Origin: Paraphysoderma sedebokerense | Lineage: Eukaryota > Blastocladiomycota > Physodermatomycetes > Physodermatales > Physodermataceae | Assembly: GCA_025602915.1 (NCBI GenBank) | Contig: JAHLJZ010000096.1 | Span: 24,249-88,248, forward strand | DNA: 64,000 nt | Direction of reading: 5' to 3' | Shown: in pieces, positions 32,952-45,625 of the stretch | Layout: every line of letters starts with the position of its first letter | How positions within the stretch are numbered: position 1 is the first letter of the stretch | Notes under the pieces: generated by a model | What the model was told of the DNA's origin: nothing | Seen by the model: only the letters and a program-made list of their open reading frames with translations | Database searches by the model: none | Position numbers and translations under genes: made by a program

Positions 32952-35848
32952 TTACGATCGCCGTCTTTTTCTATCCCCATTTTCGCGACTATCTCCTTCG
33001 TCATGTTCATAATCCCTTCTTTCCCGTCTACTGTCCCGTCTGTCACGGTCGTCGTCACCAGGGGACTGACTTGATCTTCTTCGTTTACTGGACCTAGAAT
33101 GTTCACCATCGTATCCACGCTCACGACCGTTTCCTCTTGAGCCTCTCGGTTCTCGCTCTCTATCATCTCTGCTCTCTCTTTCTCGGCGTCTGTAGTCGTC
33201 TCTCTCTCGGTCATCATATGGTCTACGTTCTCCTTCACGATCTCTCTCGCGTTCGGAATCTCGTTCAGATCCTCTTCGACGATCGTCGTCTCTGTGTCTT
33301 GTATCCTCGTTCTTCTTTCGATCGCTGCGTTCTCTTTCTCTACGCCTTCTTCGCCGTCTCTCATCTTCACTCTCACTCTCAGACGACGATTCTTCGGAAC
33401 TGCTTTCATCCTCAGATGAAGACTCGTCAGAACTACTATCATCTGATGACGAGTCAGAATCAGAGGATGAATCGCCGTTTTGCTGTTGTAGAAGTAGCTT
33501 TGGGGCATTTTTCAACCATTCTCGAAGATCTTCCCTGTAAACAATAATTGGCATTGAGGTTCAAAGCCCAACAATGAGAAGAGAAGTATTTAGCACAATA
33601 ATTCGCATGGATTGCATAAATGAGAAATCCAAACATACGTGACAACTCCCAATCCAATACTCGTCCAATAATTAATACTGAATCTAGCATTTCTCGGATG
33701 ATCTTTAGGGAACAGACCCTCCATATACTCTTTCAAAAACGGATCCTTGAATCTATCATTTAACTTTTTCATTCCCATATCTTCACTCAACCTTTGGAAT
33801 AAGATTTTGATAAAAATACGAGAGGACGAAGTCGTGGACTGTTCTGTTAACACAATGTTTGAAAGAACCGCCCACGATATTGAATCAGTGGAAAGAAGAT
33901 GAGCAAAAAAGAGCCCAATATTTCGAAGTCGATTGGTTTCGTAGCGGTGAATGGTTTCGTACTGAAATAGGGCAGATACGAAAAATATCATGAAAAAATA
34001 AATCATCAATGCAAAACTAATTATCTATTATAGGGACGAAAGGTTCACATACCGATGTAACAAAAGCTTCTTCGAATTTTTCCTGCCAGATCCTATTCAG
34101 TTTGGCGAATCGTTCACCCATAAGACCATAGAATTTCATGTAGGTTCTTTCTTGACTGCAACATTCGATAATCATGTTGATAAGTTCCATTTCTTGACCA
34201 GGTTGAATATTCAACCTCATAAGTTTATGGCAACATTCCTCAAAGTCAAGGGATGACATAATTGTGAGATATATTTTACGCCGAAGCGTGGTAAGGTCAG
34301 TCCCAGTTTCGTCTTGAATTTGCATTGTTGCTACGCAATGGAGAAGACAATTAGATAAAAACAGAGTTAAAATTCGGTGGCCACTGTTAATAATATACCT
34401 TTCTCGGTTTCTTCCCCTTCCTCTTCTGATTCACTTTCTTCTTCACTTCCTTCCTCCTCCTCTGAATCTTCTTCGTCTTCTGATTCACCTAATATTTCAG
34501 CTTTGATTTCGCTGTATTTACGCTCATTTTCCGCGTAATCAGGATCAAACTTATAGATGTTGAGCGTATCTTGGGGATCTAATTCGTCATCATCTAAAGA
34601 CATATGATGTGTGATTTGTTCTTCTTCCTCAACAAGATCAAGCTCCTCTGGAATTGAAGGATAATCCTATAGACAGGCAACCACAATGAGAACACGATTA
34701 CAGCCGTAGGACGGACGACAAACTGGTTTATGTACGGTACCTTGAATTTGTCTTTTCGAAGCTGCAGCAGAACTTCTATCATATATTGTGTCCTCACATC
34801 AATTTTGGCTTCATTCAATATTGATCTAAATCGATCAAAAATAGCAGTTGTAGCTTTTGGTTGCAAATCAGCCAAAACATTAGCGCAATCCTTCATAAAT
34901 CCAACAGCTACTTCGACCGAGTCATCAGTCACTCTCTCCAAACACAGTGTCAAAATTTGCAACGCAACCAGTTCATGCGCTACCTTTTGATTCACTAGAT
35001 GAGCAATAAACTTTGTGACGGCTAGGCAGGCAGTTTTGTCGTTTCTTCGGAATGATTTTCGGAATTGAATAATCAATCGAGAAAGGAGGAGTTCACCAAC
35101 GGCAGGGAACTTCGTATTGAGAACGGCGATGAGTGCGGCGTAAACAGGAGTGAAAGGAAGTGATGCAGATTGTGATTTCATGATAGAACGACAGAACAGT
35201 CCTCGGCCACGGATAAGGTTCTCATTGATGAGTTCCGGTATTAGGTTTTTGATATTAGCTGTATTAACCTATTATATTGGTAAATGATGCACCGTTAATA
35301 ACATAATAGCAGGTTTAACTAGCATCAACTGTTTATAGCACTAGCAAAAGAAAATTGGACATTGTCCATGCTTCAAACGATGCAAGTGGAGATTATTTAG
35401 GACGCCGATATCTTGCCTTGTTAATCAACCCGTTGATACTTTTTTTCAAGGCTTCCCATGTCATCCTCTGATAAGCATCCGAACTTTTATCAGTTATAGA
35501 TCTTTGAAGTTCCCGTAACTTCGCTGGGGGAATATAAGCTCCGCCAGTCTTCCCAAATATTGACGACAAGTCCGTTTTTGAGTCTGCTGTACCCATATTT
35601 GCAAGGATCCGGGCCGGTAACCGCGAGTTCGTAGGAACATGCTGCGGCTGCTCATCCTCTTGAGGAGTGGGTGGGGACGGTGAGCGGGATGGTGATGGAG
35701 AGCGCTGTCTTCTTGGGGGAGATGGGCCTGGAGAAGATGACCTTGAATTTGAATCCGCATCGTCAGATCTGACGGGGGAGTGGGATTTCCCGTTTGGCGG
35801 GGATGACGATGAATGAGATCGAGACGGGGAAGGTGACGCTGATGGCAT
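32952..35848 (-). CDS. CWC22: CWC22 pre-mRNA splicing factor
   Basis: Six exons on minus: 35848-35417, 35268-34741, 34666-34399, 34330-34053, 33961-33639 and 33534-32952, 803 residues. CWC22 escorts eIF4A3 to the spliceosome and is needed for exon-junction complex deposition and catalysis. An N-terminal Ser/Pro/Arg tract leads into [14 protein letters not shown] and [19 protein letters not shown]. The MIF4G domain ([39 protein letters not shown]) and an acidic linker follow. The MA3 domain ([35 protein letters not shown]-like [29 protein letters not shown]) precedes a Ser/Glu then Arg/Glu/Asp repeat tail. The first intron begins GCAAGA, a GC-AG intron; a GT donor is not available in frame there. 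All other junctions are GT..AG. Confidence 0.95.
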
Positions 35849-36969
35849 ATTCGTACAATTTTATGTACTTATGTATATATTGCTGATCAAGGATGTGGAT
35901 GAGGAACAGAGGAGGAGCGTCTGTTGTTTGCTCGGCGTAAACAAACTCTCGGTCAATCTCAAAATGTGCACACCGCTAAACTATCTGAATCTCTTTTATC
36001 TTGAAAATGATTTTATTTCATAGCTTTTCTGGTGAGTATGGCTTCAGTAGACTCTGCCTCAATGGCAAAATTTATGTATAATAGTCGATATTTTAGACAA
36101 ATTACCCTCTTGGATTTGATGTCATCGCATGCTATGCTTTGAGCTGGAAAAACTTTCGTCGTGCCACATAGAAAAGCTCAAAAATCTCTATATTTGGCTG
36201 TATATCAATGGCTTTTTGGTTACAAAGCATAAGCCAAGTATGATTGTCTGGCGTTATTTATCGCGCCATGAGTAAAATCGTTACTACCGTCCATAAATTA
36301 CCACTGAATCATATACAGGAACAAAGAATGGCTTGGTCAGAAAATATGCATTCTATAACAATGTGGAAAGGTTGACCGGTATAACTATAATTTAAAGAAA
36401 CCTAAATTTCAATTACATTTTTGTCTGTACAGAATTGATCCTCATATTCTAAATTTGGACCTTTACCATCTCAGTTTCTGGCAATAATTATATATTGTTT
36501 AAAGTAGAAGCTTCAATACTTGCAACAATGTCTTGCGAATTCCACATTACACGAGCAAGTTGTCCTTGAAGCCTAAACGGAATTTTTCAGCCGATACTGC
36601 AGCAAAATTAATACCTCGCAGGTGGAAGTGGGATCCGGAAATCACCCGACCCGAAAGGACGCCTTCAAATTCATTAATCACGCATTTTGCTTTTTCAGCA
36701 GGAAGTCGCACCATAAGACGCCTAGTTCAAAAAGCTTGATCAGCAGGCTGGAATTGAGTCAATCGGATTTTGAAGTTCTAAAGTCTTGTATGCCTAATCA
36801 GCGTCAAGCCACGAATAGAGCTCGATGTGGATGCTGTCGACATCGTGTTGAGAATTGCTTGCGCGGCTGAAGACCCTTCCCTGAATAAAAGATTATCAAA
36901 TAATTTTGGGCTCGAATTCGCAAGACAAAAGAAAGAAAAGCAGAAATAGATAAATTAAAGTTTTCAGCA
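35849..36969. other. Divergent intergenic region
   Basis: About 1.1 kb between CWC22 (-) and the seven-TM gene (+). The frames at 36533-36870 are open but have no recognisable motif or clear splice partner, and I do not call a gene. Otherwise AT-rich. Confidence 0.4.
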
Positions 36970-37930
36970 ATGTCGTCTTCGCCGGAAACAATTCTTCAAC
37001 ATGGTTTATTCTTAGGAATAGCTCTGACGTTCTCCCTCTCCAACCTCTGCAACTCATCCCTGTACAAGATGCGCAAAAACCAACGAGCATTCACTTCTAT
37101 CATAGTTGGGAGTATATCTTGCTTGTTATACTACATATTTTCTGCTCCAGCCTTGGTTTTTGGATTCTCTCCCTCAACGCAAAGTCTGTTCAGCTCCATC
37201 TTCTGGTTCCAGGCAATTAACGATTTCTGCCTATTCGTTCTGTTGTTCGAACGGCTCATGCCGACTCTAAAATGGCGACAGAGAATTACTCCAAAAATGG
37301 AAAAAATTATTAAACTCGGAATACCCTCGGGACTTGTTCTGTCGCAGTTGATACTTGCTGGCCTTGTCAGCTCATTCGGATGGCCGTACTTTCCGGTACC
37401 AGCTTACGAAATGAAACTGATTGAACGATTGTCATCAGTAAATGCGATGATCGGACTCGGATGTAACGCTTTTCTTACGATTTTATTTTTGAGAGCTCTT
37501 ACTGAAAACCGTGAAGGAACTTTAATCACAATCATTATGAACAATAAGCTAAGATGGCTGGAATTTTCTCTACATTTACTTGTCGGTTTATTCCTAATTA
37601 TTTGTCGATTGATGTCATACGGAACTCCAACCGGAATACACCCTTCTCTTAGATATTTCACTGGGATGGCTTATCCGGTACGCTATTGGTTTGCTTCGTA
37701 ACAATCGCTTATCTAAAAAGAACTAGAATTACTAACTGTTATACATATGGCAGGTCGTCATTCTCGCAACCTACAAGGATTTCATATTTGTGACCAGATT
37801 TGTTGCCAGAGAAATCCTGCAATCTACTATACTTGAACGAAATTCTCAAACCGTTAGTAACTCCTCTGGGGGTCACAAACACGATAATATTTCCCTGCTT
37901 ACAATGCGAAGTTCGCGTGGAAGAGTTAGA
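36970..37930 (+). CDS. Seven-transmembrane protein, GPCR-like, family not recognised
   Basis: Exons 36970-37677 and 37754-37930, 294 residues, stop TAG at 37928-37930. Hydrophobic segments fall at about residues 10-30, 42-62, 73-97, 115-140, 155-178, 195-216 and 225-250, with short loops, a basic first inner loop (KMRKNQR) and a basic third segment end (KWRQRITPKMEK). The 45-residue C-terminal tail is polar and Ser-rich (SNSSGGHKHDN, MRSSRGKS), as in receptors regulated by phosphorylation. The topology fits a G-protein-coupled receptor-like sensor. I do not see class-defining motifs such as DRY or NPxxY, so a transporter or other seven-TM family is possible. The splice places VVILATYKD after the last GMAYP of exon 1 and completes helix 7. 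Confidence 0.6.
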
Positions 37931-38451
37931 AACGCTGAATCAATGCCTTAGCTAATTACATTTACAAAAATCGTGCATCAAAATTGTAATATACATGTTA
38001 TAAATTTATGGTCACTTGTAAATATGGGTGCTTTATTTAAATCAAATGATAGCGAATCTTTTAATTATGTTCTAGTCGGGGACACTTGGAGTACTTCGTT
38101 CAGCAAGCAGTGGGATAAGGACAGGGTCAGGACTAATATGGAATGAAATCGGTGAGAAAGAGTCCTAATTGTCGATTGAAAAATGAGAATGTTTGACTTT
38201 ATTTTCTACCGGATGATATATTTTGCTTGGGCGCAAAGCGCCATTATGGTGCCTATTTGTGTTAGCACTTGAACCCCCAGTTATCTGTAAAATTAGAACC
38301 ATAGAAAATGAATATCAACTATTTATTAATTTAGACAAAACATTGTAAAATATGCCCAGAAAACAACAGAGGAGCGATCCAAAAAAAAACCCACTTGTTT
38401 AGCTTATCGTACAAAACCTTATCATTGCAACAAAACTAATATAATTCAACA
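37931..38451. other. Convergent intergenic region
   Basis: About 520 bp between the 3' ends of the seven-TM gene (+) and UTP30 (-). AT-rich, nothing recognisable. Confidence 0.45.
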
Positions 38452-39881
38452 CTACTTGGATTTCAACCTTTTCTGCTGCCCACCGGTCATTTTGTTTCTC
38501 GCATTGGTTTTACTCTTAACAGCCGCAGTCTTGCCCTTAGCTTCTTCTTTCACAGTTCGATTGGGCGGATTTTCTATTGACTTGGGCTTGTTAGAAGTGG
38601 ATCCAGGTTCTTCATTGTCAAATCTGCGTTTTTTCGTTGGTTTGGATGTAGATTGAGGAGTTGGTATGGCTGAAGTGTCGGTTTTGGAATTCAGTGCGGA
38701 ACTTGATTTGACGGCGGACGGGGTTGCGACAGTCTCAGATATATTTCTCTTCTTACTTAATTTGGCCGATTTGACATCGGTTTGTTTTGCTTCCACTTCT
38801 ATCGTAGTTGGTTGCTCGGCTGGCTTCTCCGCTACTTGTTTCTCTGCCTCAGGAGCATTTGGTAACTCACACCAAACTGGCAATGATACACTTCCAGCAG
38901 TTTTCAAAGAAACAGCTTGAATTAAACCGGCGAATTTTCCTCTAGCTCTAATTTGAATTTTCTTCTTCTCCTTGTTCTTTTTACCGTTGTTACTAATTTT
39001 TCCTTCATTCGATTCAATCGCTTTTGTTTCCTCGACAGAAATTGTCTCGGCGGAAAGTCCATTTGGGCGGTTCGTCAAATAATCCACGATGGCGAGGACG
39101 TTGTCCTTGGTCTCGGAGGGAGATTGAGACACCAGAGATGTGCGAACGCAGATTGTAGTTCCAAGAGGAACGGTATACTGTGTTGAGTGAATGATAGACT
39201 GGAGAGTTGTACCAATATTTTTGATATGGGATGTAAGAGAGAGGGAGATCGGATAAGGAAGTCTACAGTTGAACCATAATAAGCATTTGCGAAGTCTTAT
39301 AACCGCAGGAGCAGAAAACCTTACTTCTTAGCTTGAAAAAATTTACTACCCAAAAGCTTTGGTAAACTGGGAATGAGTCGATCGTCGGATACAAATAGAT
39401 CATAGCTCTTCTTCAACATCCTTTTGGCTTCATATGGTTTGAACTTTAATCTTAAACTTTCTATGGTCAATATTTTGAGATCAAATTTAACCGAAGAATT
39501 GACAAGAGTTTCTTTAATTTTAGTCTTAGTGGCTGCATCCTTGACAATGAGACAGATAGAAGTCGAGGAGTCGTAAATGGGGTGGGGAAGGGAACTGGAA
39601 ATTATTAAAGAATTAGACATCAAAGATTGGAAGTGGTGTAACACATGTACATATTCCAATCAATATCCGACAAAATTCTGCCATTTCCTTGACTTGAATT
39701 GAAAAAGTACATACACTAAGACCGGTTTAACGGATTTCTTCTCTGGAACTTTCTTGAGAGTGATGACAGTATAGATGTATGCGTCTTCATTCAAGAGAAC
39801 AGATTCAGATTGTTTTTGATGGAAAGCTTGAAGAGCTAATGTAGCTTTCTCGATTTGCTGCTGATTGATGTTGCAAGACAT
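38452..39881 (-). CDS. UTP30: Ribosomal L1-domain protein, UTP30/RSL1D1 type
   Basis: Exons on minus: 39881-39715, 39594-39325 and 39262-38452, 415 residues. An L1p/L10e-like domain fills the first 240 residues: INQQQIEKATLALQAF, EDAYIYTVITLKKVPEK, VSLPHPIYDSSTSICLIVKD, FKPYEAKRMLKKSYDLFVSD, LPKLLGSKFF and a final GTTICVRTSLVSQSPSE. This order is typical of UTP30, Cic1/Nsa3 and human RSL1D1, nucleolar proteins of pre-ribosome assembly. The C-terminal 170 residues are Lys/Ser/Thr-rich with repeated basic clusters (KKRN, KKRRF, QQKRLKSK), consistent with nucleolar targeting. I cannot separate UTP30 from Cic1 by eye. Confidence 0.85.
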
Positions 39882-40329
39882 GGTGAATGGTTGTTAAAAA
39901 GAATTGCTGATCCCCGAGGCCTTAGATTCGCACTTACACGGAAATTCTTTGTTATAAGGCACGTGGCGCGTTGCTATGCAGTGTCTCGCAATCCACTTAT
40001 GCATTCGTTGGTGTGTAAGGAATAATGCTCAAACGGACAATAAGCCGTATGAATATTCCAATTAAGAGTAATAGCAATGGAGAAGTACGGTATTGAGGAA
40101 ATTCTCGAATATGCCAAATTACAATAGTTACAGGAAATAGCAAGGAGTTATGATACATTTATGAATGGAATATAAAAGAAGTGCCTCAAAGAATGGTAAT
40201 TAGAGAGTAGCTATGAAGTTTAAAAATCAATAAAAAATATCAAGAAGCTCGCCGTGCACATAAAAGAGAGAAAGAATTATGTGAGTTAAAAGAAAAATTA
40301 TCCAGTCTGTATTTCTGTCGCGATATATA
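39882..40329. promoter_or_regulatory. Upstream region of UTP30
   Basis: About 450 bp between UTP30 and the glycosyltransferase, both on minus. A CACGTG lies at 39960-39965, about 80 bp upstream of the UTP30 start codon. No gene is seen in the remaining AT-rich part. Confidence 0.5.
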
Positions 40330-42010
40330 TTATAAAGTTCTATTCCGACATTTGAATCTTCCCTTCACGATCCCACTATATGACCCATTCCGCTTATACA
40401 TCAATGAAACACCTTCCTGCAAATAACAGACAGATTCATTTTCCCAACTCCAACTTCTACATTTGTCATACTCCCTGCAAATATTTCCACATTCTTGCCA
40501 CGAAGGTGCAGTCAATTTTTTCAATATTTTCCCCCTTCTATATGCGTTCTCATCATAATCCGGTACTTCCTCGTCTGCGTCCACAAATGTATGCCATATG
40601 TCCTCTAAATGAACAGGAGAATAGTAGGGCGAGGGTATGGAAAATCCTGGAGGTGTTGATTCGGAGTTGGAGTATGCTTTTACTGTGTAACTATGTATAT
40701 ACCGTTCTATATTATATAACTTTTGCATCGTAGCGGGTCGGAGATGGTGGAATGAAACCACCCGCTTGCACGGGTCGTGGCTGTAATTGTGCATCTGGTA
40801 GTGTGGTGTGTTAGGGTTGAAGATTTGCCTGCCAGAGAGGGCTAACGATAGGGGAAAATATAAGTCTGTCCGTTAATGAACCATTGCAACACAAAATCTC
40901 CAGCTGATACATACGAAAACTTATGTTGACACCGTTGTCTCGCAAACATAATCCGATCCTCACATCACCTGCCCAGCAATCTTTGTATTTTAACGTACAT
41001 TCGTCGATGTGGTCGATCACTTTCAACATTGCACCTCGGCTGATTACAATACCACTACCGCCATGGGCGAAAGGTGGACCAGTCCCGTATTTCTTGATGC
41101 CGTCGCACCCCACAAAATGATTCGGGAACCCAATATAAATCGGTAAGTTATGATTGTATTTGGATAGACGATGGTGTAAATTTTCCATAAATAAATACGT
41201 GTCGTCGTCAATCATTATGTACCATTTCGCTGTCGGAAATCTGTAATACATAGCTCGCAAGGCCGGCAAATTTTTATGGGCGTCAAGTTTCCAGCCTTGG
41301 TTCTTCTTGTCAGGTTGGCGGTCTTTGTCAATTTTCGAAGGAAATTGATTGAACTGAGGTACTTCTTTGACAGATCGTTTATGTATCGAATAGAAGTCAT
41401 GAGATTCTGGAGGTAAAGTACTGTCGTTATGGGTTGCAGAAACAGCTTCGTCCACTGACTTGTGACTTGATGAGAGGGTATGCAGTTCATCCTTGTGCGG
41501 ATGACCCTCCGCCCCTAAATCGTGAGAATGTTCATTTGTAGGCATGACAGTATTGATACGATCAAACGGTTCATCCCCATGCTCTCCTTGCGGTGACCTT
41601 TTCGCGATGTTTCCTCTCTCATCGTTACCAGGTAGTCTACGTTTGTTCTCTTTCGACTCAATTCGGCGGTTCGCATCCTCATAAGCCCCTGTGTATACAT
41701 CCACCATTTCTTCATCAGCAATCTTAACACCCCCAATTTCACCAAAAATAAAATAATTTTTTACTCCTTTCATAAACGTCATTAGTTGTATGGGAACTCG
41801 ATCCAGCGCGGTTTCAACTCCAGTTTTTAATCCAATGGCGTATCCGTCCCATCGAGGATCTGTTAGTCGTGGAGGAGGAAATTGTTGAGAGAACGAATGG
41901 TAGGATGGCGAGGAGGAGGGTAGAGAAGATGGCGAAATGAGGAGTCGGAATATATATAAAATCAAAATGAGCGGGAGAAAATAAAGTAGTCGAACGTATG
42001 TTCTCCTCAT
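40330..42010 (-). CDS. Fringe-like GT31 glycosyltransferase with C-terminal PAN-like module
   Basis: Two exons on minus, 42010-40915 and 40841-40330, 535 residues. A type II membrane protein: a short basic N-terminus, then one anchor (LLYFLPLILILYIFRLLI). A long stem of about 200 charged, His-rich residues carries several KR pairs. The catalytic domain has RAMYYRFPTAKWYIMIDDDTYLF with the DxD metal/nucleotide-sugar motif, FAHGGSGIVISRGAM and CWAGDVRIGLCLRDNGV. Then come GRQIFNP and SFHHLRPATMQKLY, as in fungal Fringe-related GT31 proteins of the Golgi. The last 60 residues hold six spaced Cys (CGNICREYDKCRSWSWE, CYLQEG, FKC) in a PAN/Apple-like pattern. Sugar donor and acceptor cannot be told from sequence. 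Confidence 0.8.
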
Positions 42011-42832
42011 TTTAAATAGACTGCTGTGGATTATGATTAAATGGAACTGAATATTGCTACGTTTAGATGCACATTCTTTAAAAGCGATTTTTATATGTTA
42101 ACTCCAACCTGTGACTTGTCTGTTTAACAAATGATTAGAATGAGGCCCTTCACGAATCCGGAACACGTGATTACTCAAGTGCAGTTTCTCTATTCAAACC
42201 GCCCGACATAATTCATATTAAACTCTAGGATAGTATTTACTATCTGCATATCCCGTTAGAGCTCTGGGCGAAGTATGTGGAATACAGCGCCCTCAGGTCG
42301 CCAACAAAGGGATCAGTTCTTTCTAAGTTACTCTTGATGTATCGAAATCTGGGTGCTTCGCCAGTTGTAATGGAGGCAGTGCTCATTCAAGTTCTGAAAT
42401 CAGCATACAGCCAAGAAAGTCAATGGCTATTAGAAAACTCTTCAGTCATAAGATATTCTGTGATTATGGGCCAGGCATGAATGAGACTCCGAGATCGAGT
42501 TGCGCATTTTGTCGGTTATTATTTCCGATTAAATGATTCTTATATAAAACATTCTTCTTTTCCTATTCTATCCGTTAAAGTATGCCCTTCTGTTTTGTAT
42601 TGGATATATTATCCCAATCCGGCACTTTTGTCGGGAAAGGTTCTGAATAAATCAAACGATATACATAAACGGTCTGGCGCGTCAAATCTGGATTCTGCAG
42701 CGTCAATTCATTGCAATCAAGTATACAGATTCGGTGAGAAGCGATAACAACTTCAAATTATATTGAATGCAGCTACAAATTTTATTGAAAGATGGTAACA
42801 TATATACTGGACCGGTAAATAGTTGTTGCGAC
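42011..42832. other. Upstream region of the glycosyltransferase; unrecognised open frame
   Basis: A CACGTG at 42164-42169 lies about 150 bp upstream of the GT31 start codon. An open frame at 42277-42480 has a protein-like composition (YVEYSALRSPTKG, SKLLLMYRNLG) but no recognised relative and no convincing splice partners, so it is not called as a gene. The rest is AT-rich. Confidence 0.35.
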
Positions 42833-43289
42833 ATGAATATTTCGGAATTTGGATGCCACCCAGTTGGGAATCGGAGTATGTATGCAGTCACTCAATGAGG
42901 TTTGTATATTCTGTGACATAAGACATAGAGGGTTTTATTCCATCATGCAACAAAATTAGATTTTTGCCATAGTGAGATAACTGAAATCTGCTGTTTATGT
43001 TCAAGAAGCTAAATCGATTGAACAAGAATTGGGACAATAGAAGGTAGGCCCGTGACTCCGGCCCGAGCAGCATCTCATTATCGTCCAGGAGCTGTGGAGA
43101 TTGATGTAAACCTCCCTGGATGTAATACGATTGAAACCCACAGATGAGCGATACTTTTCTGTCAGAATCTCATCACAATAGAACAAGGCTCCTCCACTCG
43201 TCGCAGTGGCAAAGTAATTATTTGTTTCTAAAGTTGAGTGGTTTGCTAACTCCGAACTGACTGTGTGCTTGTTTGCCTTATATATAAAG

Positions 43290-45625
43290 AGCCCACTCCA
43301 CCGAGAGCAAGGTCTTTCTCCCCTCCTAAGCGACGACATTCAACTCCCTATCCGTCAACAGCACCTTCGACTCCTGGTACTCATGCGCCAACTCCACAGC
43401 ATCCGCGGTCGAAATCCGTTTCATCTTCTCAGCAGGCACGAATAAGTGACTCCCTCCAAAATTGGCCAAATCAACCAGAGAATTTCTTAATAGAGCAAGG
43501 CATTAATAAACATGAACGCTCGGCAATCGATATTGAATTGCCGGAGATTCAGGCGATAGAACAAACGATTAACTCAATATTACAAAGTTATCAAGGTTCC
43601 GTTTCCGTGACCAAGTTACCTCCGGAAGCTTTAGACTGTAACGATGAAGCAGGGTTAAAGGAATCCCCGAAATTGCCGAAGTCTTGCTCAAATTCTCATT
43701 CCAATCAACTCTATCTTCTCGCACAGCTTGGTTATTCTTTGTTATTGCGAAATCAGACACTCGAAAAGCAAATTGCTGCTCTTTCAACCCATCGTATCCA
43801 TTCTCCCAATCTTTCACCAACGATATCCCCAACTAACTCTCCACAGACACAACCACAATCTCTTTCTATACAGATACCTCCATCCCATCGCCAGCAGGGG
43901 TTGTCACATTCACGGTCGTCGCAGCTTGTCTTCAGTTTATCGCAAGAATTGTCAAAAACGAAATCATATTATGTACTGCGGATTGAAGAATTACAGGAAC
44001 AAATTAAATCAATATCTTTGGAGAACGAACGATTGTTGATAGATGTGAATTCATGGAAAAAGAAATGGGAAAGTGGAAATGACGTCGCTAAAGAGCTAAG
44101 AGACAAATTGGAAGAAACGAAATCCGAGTTGGCAAAAATGGACAGTCTGGAACGTGAATTCAGTGCTTGTACTACAAAGATTGGTACGTCGAGCTGCTCT
44201 ACGTCAATGAATATTTCTCATATGATGTATTCACACAACATTTCTGTTTCGCCAGGAAAACTTGAATCAGAATTGTACACACTGACAGAATCATATCATA
44301 TTCTTGAAAACCAGCACCTTGACTTAATGCGTAATCATAATGGGGAGATTGACGACGCACAAGAACAAATCAAACAGTTGAGATCTGAAAACAGTCAAGT
44401 GAGTGTATATTCACACAATCGTTTCCGTCTAAAGTTATTCCGCTTTAACCTCTTGAACTCCTCACAGCTTGTTCTAACAAACTCCCTGCTATCACGACAA
44501 CTATTTGATTATGAGACAAAGTACGTTAAAAGTTCAAGGCAAGTTTTAGATTTAATGAGGGATTTAGAAGAGTACGCCACATTATTGAAGGAATCGCAAG
44601 AGTCGAGAGCTCTACAGGATGCCAGTAGAGATTCCAGGAGTTCTCGACTAGAGAGCGTAGAAGACATCTTAAAGCAGAATCAACCCGCCTCCGCCCTCGG
44701 GATGTTGGAGAGTACTGCTCAGCGGCTCGTGACACTTCCTGAAGCATTGCTCGACTTGAAAGGGGAGTCTAAGGACAAAACGGTTGAAGATGTTGAAAGC
44801 GGAACCAATAATCGATATTCTTTTGGGAGATTTGCAGGTATCTCTGAATCAAACACGTCGTCCCCACTTTCTAGCCATGCGAATTCCCCTGCAAAAACGC
44901 CGCCATTGACTCGATCTCTTACTGCCTCCTTTTCTCCTGCAGCCGAATCTACTATGGCGCAATCCCACCCTCGCTCACGATCATGCCCTCGTCCTTCGCC
45001 GTCCACACCTACACGAACACCGCCAAAGCCGTTCCCCTCCCGCCCGTCTCTCACTCGCTCATCTTCTCCTGGTCGCTCATCGCCGAGTGCGAAAGCAATT
45101 TTGACAACAGGTTTATTGCCACCAACAAAAATGAACATTGCGCCATACCCGACTGCTTTTATCCCCACTAGTATCAATCTTCTCCATTGGAAATTACTGG
45201 CATCTCCTGGGTTGGACGGAGCTCGGGGGTATATGAGCGAAGTATTAAGTATGGCGGAGGAAATAGCTTGCAAACGAAGATTTAGTGGACATGATGAAAG
45301 AGGCAGAACAGGTTTTCAGAATCGGTCAGTGAAAGCCGATTCCAAACTGAGTTCGGAATTTGAATTTTTTGACTTGGAAAATAAGACTTTGAATGAATCA
45401 AAGGATGATTGTCGATCAAATTCTACATTGGTTGACTCAGTGATGATTGATTCTTCAAAATGGGTGAGCGATGATCCGAACGATTGGCCTAGCTTTGATG
45501 ATCTGGATGAGAACGAACGGCAATCGCGGCAAGAGTACATGAGTGGAACGATAAGTTTGCTGCAGTCTGCTATAGAGTCTAAGTTAATCGTTGTGCGTAC
45601 AATGCTGGGGTCGAGAAGCAAATGA
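43290..45625 (+). CDS. Coiled-coil protein, function unknown (5' end uncertain)
   Basis: A long frame runs to the stop at 45625 but has no usable ATG at its 5' end, so an upstream exon is needed. The acceptor is probably TAAAG before 43290. One candidate first exon is 42833-42875, which ends at a GTATGT donor and joins in frame, with a 414-nt intron. The Pro/Ser/Arg-rich N-terminus (ARSFSPPKRRHSTPYPS) is followed by coiled coil at about 230-300 (EELQEQIKSISLENERLL, KELRDKLEETKSELAKM) and 330-420. A Ser/Pro-rich basic region and an acidic C-terminus (WVSDDPNDWPSFDDLDENE) follow. Two segments inside the frame, 44184-44255 (72 nt) and 44399-44467 (69 nt), look like real introns with no stop and lengths divisible by three. 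The composition suggests a cytoskeleton- or centrosome-associated protein, but this is not established. Confidence 0.6.

Noticed and set aside
36533-36870. Small gene between CWC22 and the seven-TM gene
   Set aside because: Two overlapping frames, no recognisable motif, no consistent start codon or splice partner.
43569-44039. Opposite-strand and other-frame frames over the coiled-coil gene
   Set aside because: They overlap a clearly coding frame and show no protein character of their own.
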